A stretch of 64,000 nucleotides of DNA from Fasciola hepatica (taxonomy: Eukaryota > Platyhelminthes > Trematoda > Plagiorchiida > Fasciolidae). A model generated the notes under the pieces. That model ran no database searches. It worked only from the letters and a program-made list of their open reading frames with translations, and was not told the origin of the DNA. The position numbers were made by a program, and so were the translations under genes. Of this stretch, positions 48,885 through 60,253 are shown piece after piece. Each line of letters opens with the position of its first letter. The first letter of the stretch is position 1. The stretch covers positions 7,886,501-7,950,500 of the forward strand of contig CANUEZ040000193.1 of assembly GCA_948099385.1 (NCBI GenBank), in the 5' to 3' direction.

Positions 48885-50478
48885 ACAAAAAGGGTAAATC
48901 TATTGTCCGTGACAAACTAGTGGTTTTCGAACCGTTTATCTTTCCGGTTTGAGTAAGCTGCTCTCCGTCTTTCATATCGTGCGTACTGTTCTTCAGATGA
49001 GAAAAACGTTTGGACATTCCTTCAGGCCGTTGCAGTTCTTTCGTTTGTGTGCTTATATCTACTGGCGCAGTTGATGGTTGGTGCGGTGAACAAGGCAATG
49101 TGGCATCTGACTTGCATATTGTATCAGATAGTATAGGACCTACACGAAAAATAATCTGCGTACTTTATAGATCAGAGCTAGTCATGCTGCCGTGGCAGAT
49201 GCTTTTTGTTACGAACGCACAAGACGAAGACTACGAAAAGCTTGCTTCTTCTATGGTCACACAAACCGAATCGGCTCACCCCGCAAAGCCAGTCCGAATA
49301 ATCACGAGCGTTCACTGGAGCGTCAGCTGTGGTCGAATGAGTGTGGACGTCAATGCGCGGTACACCTTCCAACTGATGATCTGAAAAGTCTGTTCGTTTA
49401 TACCTCTGCCAGCTTTTTTCACTGCTGGGACATGAGATCGGTGTATTCATCAGGTCACATATTTGAACTCCATCAAGTAATGTCATAACACTCTCAGTTT
49501 CTTGTGTCACCGTATGCAATATACTGAATTCCATTTTTTGTAATATTTTGCTGTCCATCTCACTCACAAAGCAAATGCGTTCCACCAGTCAAATAGATCA
49601 CTAATTATTGGAAAACAGGACTGATTACCGCCTGTCATCTGCATTTGATCGAACTGTCAAGTTCCATCGGACAAAACACACGTGGACAACCCATTCATCA
49701 ATGAAACGTAGGACTGTTGCACATTCGCTTTGGACACGTAGTCAGCAGATCAAACAGCGGAGACGAATTTTAGATGAATAGTGTATGTAATCGTGCCACA
49801 AATTAGTATGCTGTGATATTTGACCGCGTTATGGTTGGATCGGCTGTTGATCATTGTGGTTTTCGTGCCTATTCGGAATGAAGACTCTGCTCGCCCGTTA
49901 AGATCGGTGGACAGATTACGCCATTTTCTGAGTCGAGTTTGCTCCACTCCTAATTTCATACAAAATTTTTGTGGGACTTTTAGTCCATAGGGTGTACCCC
50001 TTCCACTGCACTCACGCATATGGGGGTAATAGAAAGAATAAATCCAGAACGGAATACATTGCGATTCAGTTATATCCTATCAGACAACCGACCAAAGGCT
50101 CAAAAATAAGTTCGGTGAAATGAGGTATATCATGAGTCATCAAGTAGTGCGAATGCTCAGCTCTTCATTGAAAACCATGAAGATGATTTGTAATGAAGAA
50201 GAAACAGCTGTGTAGTGGTTCCGTGGTTCTCCATGGTGATCCGGATATTTAGGCTGCGTGATGAATCTATGTAAATCTCATATCTTGCTACTTACATGGG
50301 AACATAGAGTTGCTTTGGACCATTTATTCAATGTTGTCATTGTGCTCTACGATTTGTTTGTCGTAGAAACATTCTTCAAATAAATGCTCCTCTTGAGGCA
50401 TGAATCTTAGCACGTCTGACTATTTCACTTGTCAGCTAAATGTTGCCCGACTTATTTGACTTGTTTGCCTACCTCATT
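48885..50478. other. Insertion absent from the recent unit copies, unassigned
   Basis: Contains overlapping open frames: 49,010-49,384 and 49,192-49,488 on plus, 49,178-49,585 on minus. The plus frame from 49,192 contains CFFYGHTNRIGSPR, which has the spacing of a CCHC knuckle with three ligands changed, but this may be chance. No other motif is visible. 49,590-50,478 shows nothing recognisable. Confidence 0.35.
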
Positions 50479-51470
50479 ACTTTCATTGTGTAGTTGCATA
50501 GTTTATCTAATAATCAACCCCTAGTTGGTGTTACTAAATTTCCTTTTCGAGGGACAATTTACTTGGTTTCAGGATGTGCTTGATCGTGCCGAATTTGATT
50601 TGTTATCAGTTGACCTAAAGTTTGCAAAAATGACCTCACAGGTCGAACCTAGACTGTTGTTACATGTGCAAATTAGGATAGATTTCCAGTAGCCTCGACC
50701 GTTTTCTGGATACATTGTTGGATTTATTTTCCCTACGGTCTTTTCCGACGTCTGATTTTGACCTCACCGTTTTCTTCGGTTGCTTTTGTTTAACTGTACT
50801 AACTATTCCAAGGTTTCTTCTGACCTCGTATTGTATAACTCTACCTTCGGTTTCGCGCCGACTGTACAGGCTCGCGCTTCGTTTTCTGATTCGTCGTTGC
50901 GATCGTTTGCATTTTGTGTATTTCTCGTATAGTTACTGTTTCCGTACCACTTTATATAGAATACATTGTCGCATCTGTCCATTGGCTCGCATCTTCTCTA
51001 TTTGTTCGATAGAGATGATTTTGTTGGTATTTCGCTGTGAGACCGGAATAAAGACACGTTCATAAGCCTCGCTCAAACGTCTCCCGAAAGATGATGTTTA
51101 GCTTTTTAAGTCATTTAGTGGTATAATATGCGGCGTAGTCCGTTATTATTCTCCCATATTGCATCTGCCGCTCAATCTGCTAATGCTCATACGAATACGA
51201 AACAGAAAGTTGAAAGTTATACTCGACAGACAGAAAATGAACGCAACCAGTGGTACCAGGTTTGTGGCTGGTGAACGAGATGAACATCCAAGTGATCGAT
51301 CACGATCTGCATTGTGCAGGCACGGAAAAAAGCTACCAATTAGAATGCAATTCATTGGAGAAGCGGGTGTCATTTCGCGGTTATTTTACACGAGAAATAG
51401 TCAGATCAATTCCAACGGAATAAATGTCTGGACAAATAAAATGAGTAGATGTTATTTGGGTAATGATACG
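50479..51470 (+). mobile_element. LTR-like retroelement segment, older copy
   Basis: Matches 22,934-24,240 but with only one of the two internal repeats. It has the TGACCTCACAGGTCG motif at 50,631-50,645, an AATAAA in the tgagaccggaataaagacac stretch (near 51,038), and GGCGTAGTCC near 51,132 at the candidate primer-binding position. A LINE remnant follows directly. Confidence 0.6.
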
Positions 51471-51474
51471 CCCC

Positions 51475-52280
51475 ACCAAAGATTGTTATTTTTAACAAGA
51501 TTTCTCATGCGTAAAACGCTGATACCGTTTACCAATTTTATAACAAGCTAACAATTCGGAATTTGGGAACTTCCTCAGAAACAAGCCTTTGAAGTTTCTT
51601 TGATTCAGCAATATCACCAAAACTTTACAATCGGACGGCTTTTACTTTTACAGTACTCAAGCATTGGCTGGAACTCTGTCGGAGATGTTGAATATTGTGG
51701 TAAGTCACGCAACTGAATCGTTCTTCATTCCTGACTCTAACCGTCCTATCACTATCATTCCCATACCAAAAGGGTCCAGTAACCCAACAGGATCCAAGAA
51801 ATTTCACAGTTGTAGTTTTTTCGTCGGAGTTGAAATCATTTGAATTTGCTGGACTTCATGGCCTTCGAAACCCTGTCAAAAGTCCAACTGACGAATACCA
51901 ATTTCCATATAATTCCTGGCGGTTCACGTATGAGGAAGTAGCGTGGTAGTCCATTTCACTGCAGAATCCCTCATTGATTCGTAAACGTCCATTAGGCCTG
52001 CCTTCGCCCATCACACACCAACATTTTTACGGTTTACAACAAACGCCGCTTTTCAAGAAATTAGAATCCATTATCCGCTCGCGCACCAAATTCAGTGATT
52101 GGCAGACTTCCTCTAAGGAACAACACAATGTATCAAAGTTGGAAGAAATGTTTCAACGTGTCTGATAAGCAGTGATGGTGTGCTTCCAGGAGCTGGTCTT
52201 TCTCAAGTCCTATTGAACATTTACATCAGTCACTTAGCTGTAATCACTCAGCTCGTCTATTCAGGTAAGCCAATGACGTT
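51475..52280 (+). mobile_element. CR1/Jockey-type LINE RT remnant, fuller older copy
   Basis: Reads ITIIPIPKGSSNPTGSKKF (about 51,745-51,800), an FHIIP/RFTYE region near 51,905, then a LADFL segment (about 52,095). The segment CIKVGRNVSTCLISSDGVLP follows, with AGLSQVLLNIYISHL (about 52,125-52,235), the motif region preceding the RT catalytic box. One stop splits LADFL from the rest. The corresponding sequence is deleted from copies 1 and 2 (jump at 16,940 and 32,055), so this is the more complete witness of the element. Confidence 0.8.
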
Positions 52281-53170
52281 GTTTTGACTCAGTCTATCTC
52301 TCAGAAGTCTGATTTATTTCAGTTTCATGAAAATATCTCACATGTACAAACAGTCTCGAGCGGTCTGGTCTTCTGATAAGCAATCACAAATGTCAAGATT
52401 GCATTCTTTCTACTGTGAGATCACGTTTTATCGGAGACAACACCACTAACATGTACTACTCTTACACGTGTAAATCATAGGAAATTTCTTGGTTTAAGAA
52501 ATACCTTATGGGTATATGAATACCAGCTTTGTTTTCTAGAGAATGCGTCAAATGCCATTTCAAATTTGTGAAATCCAACAGTTCAACGCTTCGCAGTCTG
52601 TTATTTCTCCATTGGAATATCAGTGTATTCTTCCCGTGTTTCCATATTAATCTGCCGTATTTATTTCTCGTCTGTTGAAAAGCGACAAAATCACTCCTCG
52701 TAGATATCTCTATATAATCGGTCGTTTGTCTGGGCTTCTGTTCTAAGCATAAAACATCATCCATTTATTTGCCGAAAATATCGTTGCGGACTGTTTCATC
52801 TAGTGTGATAATAAATTCAGAGAAATCAATTCAAATAGTCGATTGGTAATTCAGGCACTGGTCTAGAATGCGGCGTGAATATTGTTTTCTTATTACTGAG
52901 GATTGGTGCAGTGTATCGGGTGCACAGAACAAGCCACTAGATGAAACAATAAAGCTCATCAGCCCAATGTGGCTGTGACTTGTGTCCTACATATCACTGG
53001 ATAGGACAACTTGGAGGGCTACTTTCTCTAAGGAAGGTAGTTGATAGAAGAGACCAGAGAAATTGGCCAGTCTATGACATGATATGAAAGAAAGGTATGG
53101 AAAGGCCATGTGAATTATAATAGACTTCCTGGGTGTGCTGTTACATAGGGGTTTAATGCATTCGAATAGC

Positions 53171-53529
53171 GTTTTTGTAAATGAATTATTTATCTATTTG
53201 ATAGAATTATTCGTAGTTCTCCCCCAATATTTTTTGTACTATTGGTTGTCTGAGTTCCAGTTGAGATTCCAGTTGTGAGATAGAAACGAGAACTACCATA
53301 ACCACTTCGTGAATATTAGGTGTTTGAAACAAAATAAACTAAACTAAACCAAGCTGAGGAGAGCTGAACTGAACTGAACTGAACTGAGCTTTACTGAATA
53401 TCGCTTCATGTTTGCATAAAGAATGATTGCATCAACAAGAAATGCAATCTGTACTTAGAATACATAGCCTTTGAGTTCATACTAGCACTCATCGGTCAAT
53501 TACTTACAATCATGTACGAACACATGAAA
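53171..53529. mobile_element. ~360-bp insertion specific to the older copy
   Basis: Copies 1 and 2 run directly from attcgaatag to tctactaata (17,402-17,420). Here these are separated by 359 bp, with aatag at both edges, a possible target-site duplication. It contains a short GAACT microsatellite (53,363-53,390). Insertion here or precise loss in the other copies are both possible. No coding capacity, so a short non-autonomous element is conceivable. Confidence 0.45.
53363..53390. repeat. GAACT pentanucleotide microsatellite
   Basis: Four to five units of (GAACT)n, preceded by related AACTA repeats. Confidence 0.85.
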
Positions 53530-53956
53530 ATAGTCTACTAATACTTTCGAATAGGCAAGAGTCTCGTAGAATAAAACGTGCGGCATATCCCACGCACGTA
53601 TCTTTTGAGATTAGTCACGTACCGAATGGAATCAAGCCATATATATCCAGATTTCGAATAAATTCTGAGTGTAGAGTGACATTTTGGAATTGCCACTTTT
53701 ATATCGTCACAATGATGGTTTTAAAGAGCAAAGAAAAAATGGAATCACAATTGGGAAACGTGGAGACGAAATAGGGAATGGATGCACCAATGTGACAAAG
53801 GGGTTCTTCCGAATGACTTCGAATCCCCTATAAATTCGAGTCCAATTCGCCAATCAGACAGCACATAAACGTTTCAGAAATTGGACTTCTTAAAGCTGTG
53901 TGCTTTAAATCATCAGATACTATTATTCATTCCTTCTTAACATCGATTCCCATCAG

Positions 53957-54097
53957 ATCATCTCTCTTGGTCGCTCCGGGCGATTGTTTTCACCCAAAAG
54001 CTCATTTTGTTATCGTGAAACAGAATTCGGACATCGAAAATCAAAACTGATGCAAGTGAACCGATTGGACGAAGAGGACCAGTTTTTTCCCATACAG
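53957..54097 (+). CDS. Possible internal coding exon, gene unknown
   Basis: A 141-bp stretch (exactly 47 codons, phase 0 at both ends) is open and has coding-like composition, with many Arg, Lys, Ser and acidic residues. It is preceded by a pyrimidine-rich tract ending in ccatcag, a fair acceptor, and followed by CAG|gtttat, a weaker donor. The translation ends DEEDQFFPIQ. It sits in the single-copy region on the same strand as, and 4.1 kb upstream of, the DGK-like terminal exon, so it might belong to that gene. I recognise no domain, and the frame stays open past the donor to a stop near 54,160. Chance is a real alternative. Confidence 0.25.
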
Positions 54098-57000
54098 GTT
54101 TATCCCTCACATACTATTTTGAGTGATGACCTTCGACTGAGACATCAGAACACTCAGTAGCAAAACAACTGGCTGTTATTGTCCCACATGTGATAAAATA
54201 TTGCACGCTCCATAGATTTTGCACACTGGATGATAGAAAATCAGAAAGACAGTCGACAATCTCGACTACTGCAATTGACAAACTCGTGTCCATACAGTAG
54301 TGGTTTTATCAGTGTCACGACAGATATTCTGTTGATAACTGTCAGTTGCGTGGGTTTTGTGATTACGTAACATTATTATGTGTGGATGACCTGGATAGAT
54401 TCAGAGGTCGAAAATGTTGCTTCTGACCACATAATGTGGTGTTGTTTCGTGCGAATTGAGACTCAATCGGCGGTGGCCGAGATCTAGCCTTTTGGCATTT
54501 TTGCTGATCTTACTTTGACAGTTTATATGGGAAGAAAGACTCAGTTAGTATTGATCGAATGATCCGATTCTATCGAATAGATGGCAAATGTCATTTGACC
54601 ACTTTTCACTGGTCTCTTGTTTAACCAACTCAGATGATACGCCTTTATGCGTCCAGATGGTCTTCCTGTGGTTCGACCTACGTCATCTGCCCCACACTGA
54701 GAGCTGGAATGCACGGATATTCTGCCTCTCATTTGCAAAATGAGAAATAGTCGAGAGGTGAATTAAACGTATTTTGGCAGTGTAATAACATCGTTCGGAC
54801 TTGGAATATGGACAACGGGCGATTGAGATCGACTGTTTACCAAACCTGCTTCACTGCTACTTCTAAATTCAATTCATGGGTAGACAGATTGCTTTTCGAC
54901 TGCTATCATAATTCTTCGTGTTATTATTGATTGTATATACTGGATGAGAAATGATTTCATCCTTTCATTTATTCTTTATCGAACATATCTTAATTAATTT
55001 ATTGGACAGTCACTGCATTAGCTGCCTCTTCTGTCTCAAAAACACGAATCTGTGGTAGTGTGTGCATGGACTTGGCAAATTTTCTTTATGATTAAGTTAT
55101 CGCCCTAATGAGTCATCGGATTGATGATGTATAACAAATAAGAAGTAAAAAAATTGCTATTTATTTATTTCATGTTGCCGACTTATTAACTCAGTATGAT
55201 TTGACATGCAGTATTTGGCCAGCTGATTGGGTATCAAAATTGTTTTACTACTCTGTCCAACAATAAATCACTGGAGTCTTGCTGGTGGATTGGAAACTCG
55301 GGATTTCGAGTCCATACTATCCAAGATGACCGTCAAATGTTTATTGCACAACAGTTTTGCCTGATATGGTGCCAATTCGTCACTAGCTTTGCATGTGTAT
55401 TGGTTTTGCACATAATGGTCCAATGAAGTGCAATATTGCTGATCGTTGGGAGAAAGAATTGGCGGATCGAATACCAAAACGTGTGGGATTGATCACTGGA
55501 ACACCGGTGGAAACGTGAACTGCAGTTTATTGTTGCACTTATTTAGCTAATGCACATTTACAGCTTCATCCAAACTAATCTGTTACTGTTGATTGAACAG
55601 TCATTTTAAAAAGTGTTGTGTTTTCTATCAATCATCAGTCTCATTGTACGTGTGGCGTTGTTCAAAGTGTCTTCTTAGTTGATATATGACCTCACGACCC
55701 AAGGTTGGAATGATGCCATCTCCGGAAACAATAACCTCGGTAGCTCACTATTGGTCTTGTGTCAATTTGGGAATCATTTGTTGTACTACTGTTGTATGAA
55801 AAGACAAAATGTGAAATGCGCATAGCGAGTAAGCGATGCTAAAGGTGGTAGTTTGATAGGGAAAGGAGTTTGCATGTAAAACGTGCCTGCTCGAGTTCAA
55901 TATTCTTCCTGCCACATGTTTACTTATCTGATCGAGGCTGACAGCTTGTTGCATGTCTGCTTCATTTCTCACTGGGACTCACGTCTGACGAATTTCCCCC
56001 GCAGCACACGTGTTTGTTGGACCTGACAGGTCTACAAAATTCTCATTTTATGTTTCCCCAATACTCATCTGGCAGAAAAACGGATTAAAAACATCCCTTG
56101 AATATTACAATAGTCCCCACTTCTTACAAATTCTGTTCTTGATAAAATGAGAAAATATGCGAAAAGCATGTGAATAAACTAAACCCAACGATTACTTTCT
56201 CTTCTCCAACCCCATTTGAGTACAAGTGTTCATCATGACTCCACAGTATGATGGCCCATTCAGTTCAAATCTTACTGACCCACTATAATGAATTTTAGCA
56301 ATGCGGTACTGAAGACTATGTGCGGTCATGTTTATTGTTGGCACCAACTTGGTCAGAACTAGACACTGTGTGAGCAACTTTTATTAGCAACGTTTCACGC
56401 ACAAATAACTGAACGTCTCAACTCACCAATACTGAAGCAAAACAAATTGTACTGATATAACCTCGCCACACATAGATAATTAGCACAGCCTTTGAGGGAC
56501 AGGCAACACCGGGATGCAAAAAAAACTGTTGCCTCGAACAGCAACGACACATTTATTCACTACGGAATTCTCAAACCGTCATCGCCAGAAAAACGGAGAA
56601 ATTGAGCATTTTTAGCGGCGACCAGCACAAGCTTAATTAGGTCACCACTATTACCGTTTATATCTTATGTTTGGAAGATCTTACGGAAAACGTCAAATGA
56701 CCAGTCGGAAAGGCAAGAACACGATGGAAACTATTATCACGGAGTAAATCGAAAAATCCAGTTACTGGGCTACCAAACTGTGTTTCAGAAAGAATAGTCT
56801 TATGGATGGAAATGGCGTGGTTCAAATGCAGAAGAAAGGTGATTCTCTATAAACATGACTACATTTGGATGGTTTTTGTCATTCCGGTTTTTCCAAGAAC
56901 ACGTTTATCTGAAATTAAGAAACGCGCTGGTGATTTTGTATATGGTTTTCTGTCAAAAGTTCTTACTATTACTCACGATATAATTTGCGATAAAAAGACG

Positions 57001-58234
57001 TGTTGTGTTGCGATGACTAATTTCAAAAGCAGAAAAATCCCCGCTCCCTTTAATGGTTGATCTAATGTATACTGTCTTCTACATTCCACTATACTTTTAC
57101 TGCGTCTAGACCCCTGGTTCTCACGACTTTGCCAAGTATCTATAAACAGTTTGTCACTGCGGCATACCTTATTCTCGTATAAAATGAATTCTTCGTATTC
57201 CAAGTCAGTATAATCTCACATTACATGGAAACTCTTCTAGTCAGACCAATCATTTGTGGTGAATAATGGGAGCGGAGACACAACTGATCACGACCGGAGC
57301 ATAGAATCATCTCACCGAAAGCGCAAGCAAGTCAGAATGACTATAGTATTTTGTTTTGCCAAATTCAGTGACCTGCAACTACCACAGCAAAAATGACAGC
57401 CGCGGCGGTATCTCACTGTTTGAGAGTGAGTTTAAGAAATCTCTTAGACTCACGAAAGCCAATGTTAGGAAGAGACGTCGAAGAGTCGTCAACCACCGAG
57501 TGTGACGAGTGTGTACTTCATCACGTTGCGTAGTGTAGTGCTGGTGCGAAGCAAGCCGCTGGGAGTCAGCTCCCGGATAATCGGGCGGCCTGTCTGACAT
57601 ACCCGGTTTAAATCACAGTTGTGTCTCGGTATAAATGCATTGCCGTTGACAACAATAACTAACAATCCAGGAGGAACAGCGCTCGCATGGAATAATAACG
57701 ATGATGAGGCTAGCGTTGATAATGCGCGACCAATAATTCGAATCTACTGTTACTGAAACTGTTCTGAAAAAGGCAACTACTTACCATAAACCAAACTTCT
57801 ATTAGCAATACTGAAGCGAAACCTACACTTTCATTAAATTAGCATAACCATTCAGTTAGGAGCTGTTTTGGAACTTTTTCTCCTTGACAGATACACGATC
57901 AGAAACGTTAAGTCTTAGTTTTCTTTATTCCTTCGATAAACAATCAGAAGAATATCACCGTACAGCGTTAAACAGTAGGGCATGCCCCACTGACCCCGGT
58001 CTTTCTCACCATGTTGCATGTGGAAATGTGAAGAATGAATATACAAGATGAACAGGGAGTAGGTATATTACATGCAAAAAATTTGGAAACTGGGTACACT
58101 CAAAAGCTTCACCCTATGTTATAGTTGAGTGTTCGTGAAAATGGTGTCTTACTTGGACTCTCCGATTTAGTCTCCAGTTCCGCATGATATTCTGTTCATT
58201 CTCCTTTCCTAATATGTGCTCCTCTCGTGATCAG
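54098..58234. other. Single-copy, probably intronic or intergenic sequence
   Basis: No repeat shared with the rest of the window and no confident exon. If the exon at 58,235 belongs to a longer gene on the plus strand, much of this should be intron. Frames such as 56,806-57,060 (plus) and 57,379-57,600 (minus, Arg/His-rich, 73 codons, locally GC-richer) lack recognisable domains. Confidence 0.4.
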
Positions 58235-58490
58235 AAAACAAACCGCCTTGCATAAAGCTGCCGTCTATCGCCGCCGTAGCATTTGTCAAATACTGCTTGA
58301 AGCCGGTGCATGCCCAACTGCGCGTGACGCCCATGGGAAACGACCTAGGCGTTTAGCTTATGACGTTGACGATTACGCACTTGTCCACTACTTGCAACGT
58401 AAGTATGATGATGTTATCAGATCCTCTTTGCTTCGACGTAACGCAAAAATTATTATTGCACCGATTTCAACTTTGACTGACTATGACTGA
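58235..58490 (+). CDS. Terminal exon, ankyrin-repeat C-terminus resembling type IV diacylglycerol kinase
   Basis: The exon follows an acceptor-like gtgatcag and reads KQTALHKAAVYRRRSICQ, LLEAGACPTARDAHGKRP, then RRLAYDVDDYALVHYLQRKY, ending with TGA at 58,488-58,490. It contains a full ankyrin repeat (TALHKAA...LLEAGA) plus the start of another. Ankyrin repeats are generic. The combination of ALHKAA, R.IC..L.EAGA, D..G..P..LA and a final YL...YDDVI segment resembles the extreme C-terminus of DGK zeta, iota and rdgA, which phosphorylate diacylglycerol to phosphatidate. The usual C-terminal PDZ-binding tail is absent; it ends TLTDYD. Upstream catalytic exons are not in view. Another ankyrin protein is possible. 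Confidence 0.6.
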
Positions 58491-58557
58491 CCGTGTGTGC
58501 ATAGCAACAAAGTAAAGAACTCACTACTGCAATACGACTTACTAATAGTGTGGATGC

Positions 58558-58563
58558 AATAAA
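58558..58563 (+). terminator. Poly(A) signal AATAAA for the terminal exon
   Basis: Canonical hexamer 68 bases after the stop codon. The spacing is typical of a short metazoan 3' UTR and supports the exon as the last of its gene. Confidence 0.6.
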
Positions 58564-59955
58564 GGGAACATGGCTGAGCCAGTCTGTAGTATTGTGGTTG
58601 GTTCCGGAAGCTACAATGCACAATTATTCTAAGCCATATCCCAAGCCATCATCCGACGACGGACAGATCTAACATTAATCTATTAGCTACAACGCGCAAA
58701 AGAGTTAGCTATCAGTGGCGGGATGGAATTCGACTAATATGAAAAGTTTGTCCACTGTACCTTGAGTAGAGGCATCAACCGTGTCAAGTGTATCTAGATG
58801 TACGAGAACTGAAATGACACGCCCGGTTTCTCTTATCCCATGGGATATTGGAAATCAGTCTATTATCATTTTTATTTAAAGGTGAAGAACTCATGTTCAC
58901 AATCGCCAATGGACGCGAAAAAATCAGTGTTTAAACACGCTGCAAGCACAGTGATCCATACTCCCCTTCATTATCTCTCCAGACGATTCTTTCATATTCT
59001 TCCTCGAACACTTGTATCATTCCAAATTATTTCACTGCTTGCATTATTCAAACCGGAACGGGGAACAGATTGTCGTCCTTTTCCCCCCTCCTGAACCCGT
59101 TCGCCTCTCAGCAATTGTTGACAACATTCATTCATCTAACCACGCATCAGCTCAGTTCCGAACGCACAACTTAGCTCAGATCCTACCTCAGTGAATCCAT
59201 GACATCGTCCAGCCCGAAACCAATGAGAGGACACGCTGCTCTCGACCAAACTACTTCTCCCTACTGCAAACTGTAGGTGCAGTTGAGATGCGCCCGCATT
59301 GCAATCAGTCAAAAATGATCGTTTCCCTATCCAGCCGTACCGCATCAACTGCTCAGTCGTCATTTCTAAACTCGTCCATCTGATTATCAAACCTCACCCA
59401 CTCAACCTCCCTCCCTCCCTCACCGACCGCTCTAGACACGCACGCACACAAAAACATAAACACTAACATTCCACCACCTATTTTGATAACAGTTTATGAA
59501 TAGTATCCTTTCTCATTAGGCATGTTAGTTCAATGAATAGAAAGAACAATGATTCCACAAAACTGCCTTCTCTATAATACGCGATTTGATCCTGCTGGGG
59601 GATAGTGTCTTCTCTGCTAGATAAATATGGCATGAATTCGCTGGAATCAGAGGCACCGCTTAGAAGTTAGCCTCCAAAGACGCTGGTGCGCGACAGTTTT
59701 AAAATAACTGGGCAACCAAACCTCATGCCCAACTTCCTGGCACGCCAAAGCCTGTCTTGTAATTATTATTAAAGTTGCCCTTGTCACTGCTTTCACGGCC
59801 ACCTCTGCTAGTGTTAGCACTGCAGCAAATCTGTGGTTCGCACACAGACCACTAAACCCCTGTAGCTGGAATTGTTACTCGTAGTTAGGCGCGGAGTAAA
59901 ATCCGCTCTGGGAAAAACGGCATTGTTTCGAGAATCCCCAGTCAGCCTTAGTTGG
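58564..59955. other. Downstream unassigned sequence
   Basis: Single-copy in this window. 59,060-59,460 is C-rich on the plus strand, with a (CCT)n-like run at 59,407-59,421. Opposed frames at 58,840-59,094 (plus) and 59,136-59,390 (minus) have no known domain. 59,640-59,955 may be the degraded upstream part of the LINE fragment that follows. Confidence 0.4.
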
Positions 59956-59959
59956 ACAA

Positions 59960-60250
59960 GGCTAGACCATGTATTGCATTCCTGCTCACACTGACAGGAA
60001 TAAAACAAACTTTCCCGAAATGCCCGTGTCCGCACTCACCGCTTGTGGTGATCAGCTCCAGTTAGTTGACAACGTCAAGTGCCTTGGGAGCTTGACAACA
60101 GCGGGGGAGGAGATCAATTCACGCGTTGCAGGAGCTAGCGCAGCTTTCGCAAATTTGTAACACCTGTTCGTAGTGTTTTGATCTGCGAATGCAAGACCTG
60201 GTCAATTCGCGTTGAAGATGCTCAGCGTTTTTCTGTATTCGGCAACCGAA
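59960..60250 (+). mobile_element. RTE-like LINE 3' remnant
   Basis: The plus strand reads PEMPVSALTACGDQLQLVDN, VKCLGSLTTAGEEINSRVAG and ASAAFANL to 60,160, the region after the RT catalytic site in RTE-like LINEs. In another frame, CECKTWSIRVEDAQRFSVFG follows (about 60,185-60,245), the conserved ETW..RVED..R.SVF tail. It is cut off at 60,251, where the third copy of the unit's right end begins, so the junction truncates the LINE. It resembles the tail of the 5-kb LINE in motif order but is a different copy. Confidence 0.8.
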
Positions 60251-60253
60251 CAT

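Larger units (their letters stand above)
47095..53835. repeat. Older, rearranged partial copy of the 13.7-kb unit
   Basis: Collinear with unit positions about 13,641-17,740 but diverged (roughly 85-90% by eye) and broken by indels. Present: 47,095-48,000, 48,480-48,880, 50,900-52,100, 52,690-53,170 and 53,530-53,835. Extra sequence relative to the recent copies: 48,000-48,480, 48,885-50,478, about 52,100-52,690 (LINE RT) and 53,171-53,529. The LTR-like segment 50,479-51,470 sits at the place where copies 1 and 2 keep only its 3' part. So an ancient duplicate of the unit existed before the recent duplication. Confidence 0.85.

Noticed and set aside
54550..54630. Stretch reading DRMIRFYRIDG on plus strand, similar to a DGK accessory-region phrase
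   Set aside because: Only a few residues agree, it soon meets a stop, and splice sites around it are weak; likely chance.
57379..57600. 73-codon Arg/His-rich minus frame with an ATG, in locally GC-richer DNA
   Set aside because: Looks somewhat coding, but no domain, no convincing splice sites and no repeat of the pattern elsewhere.
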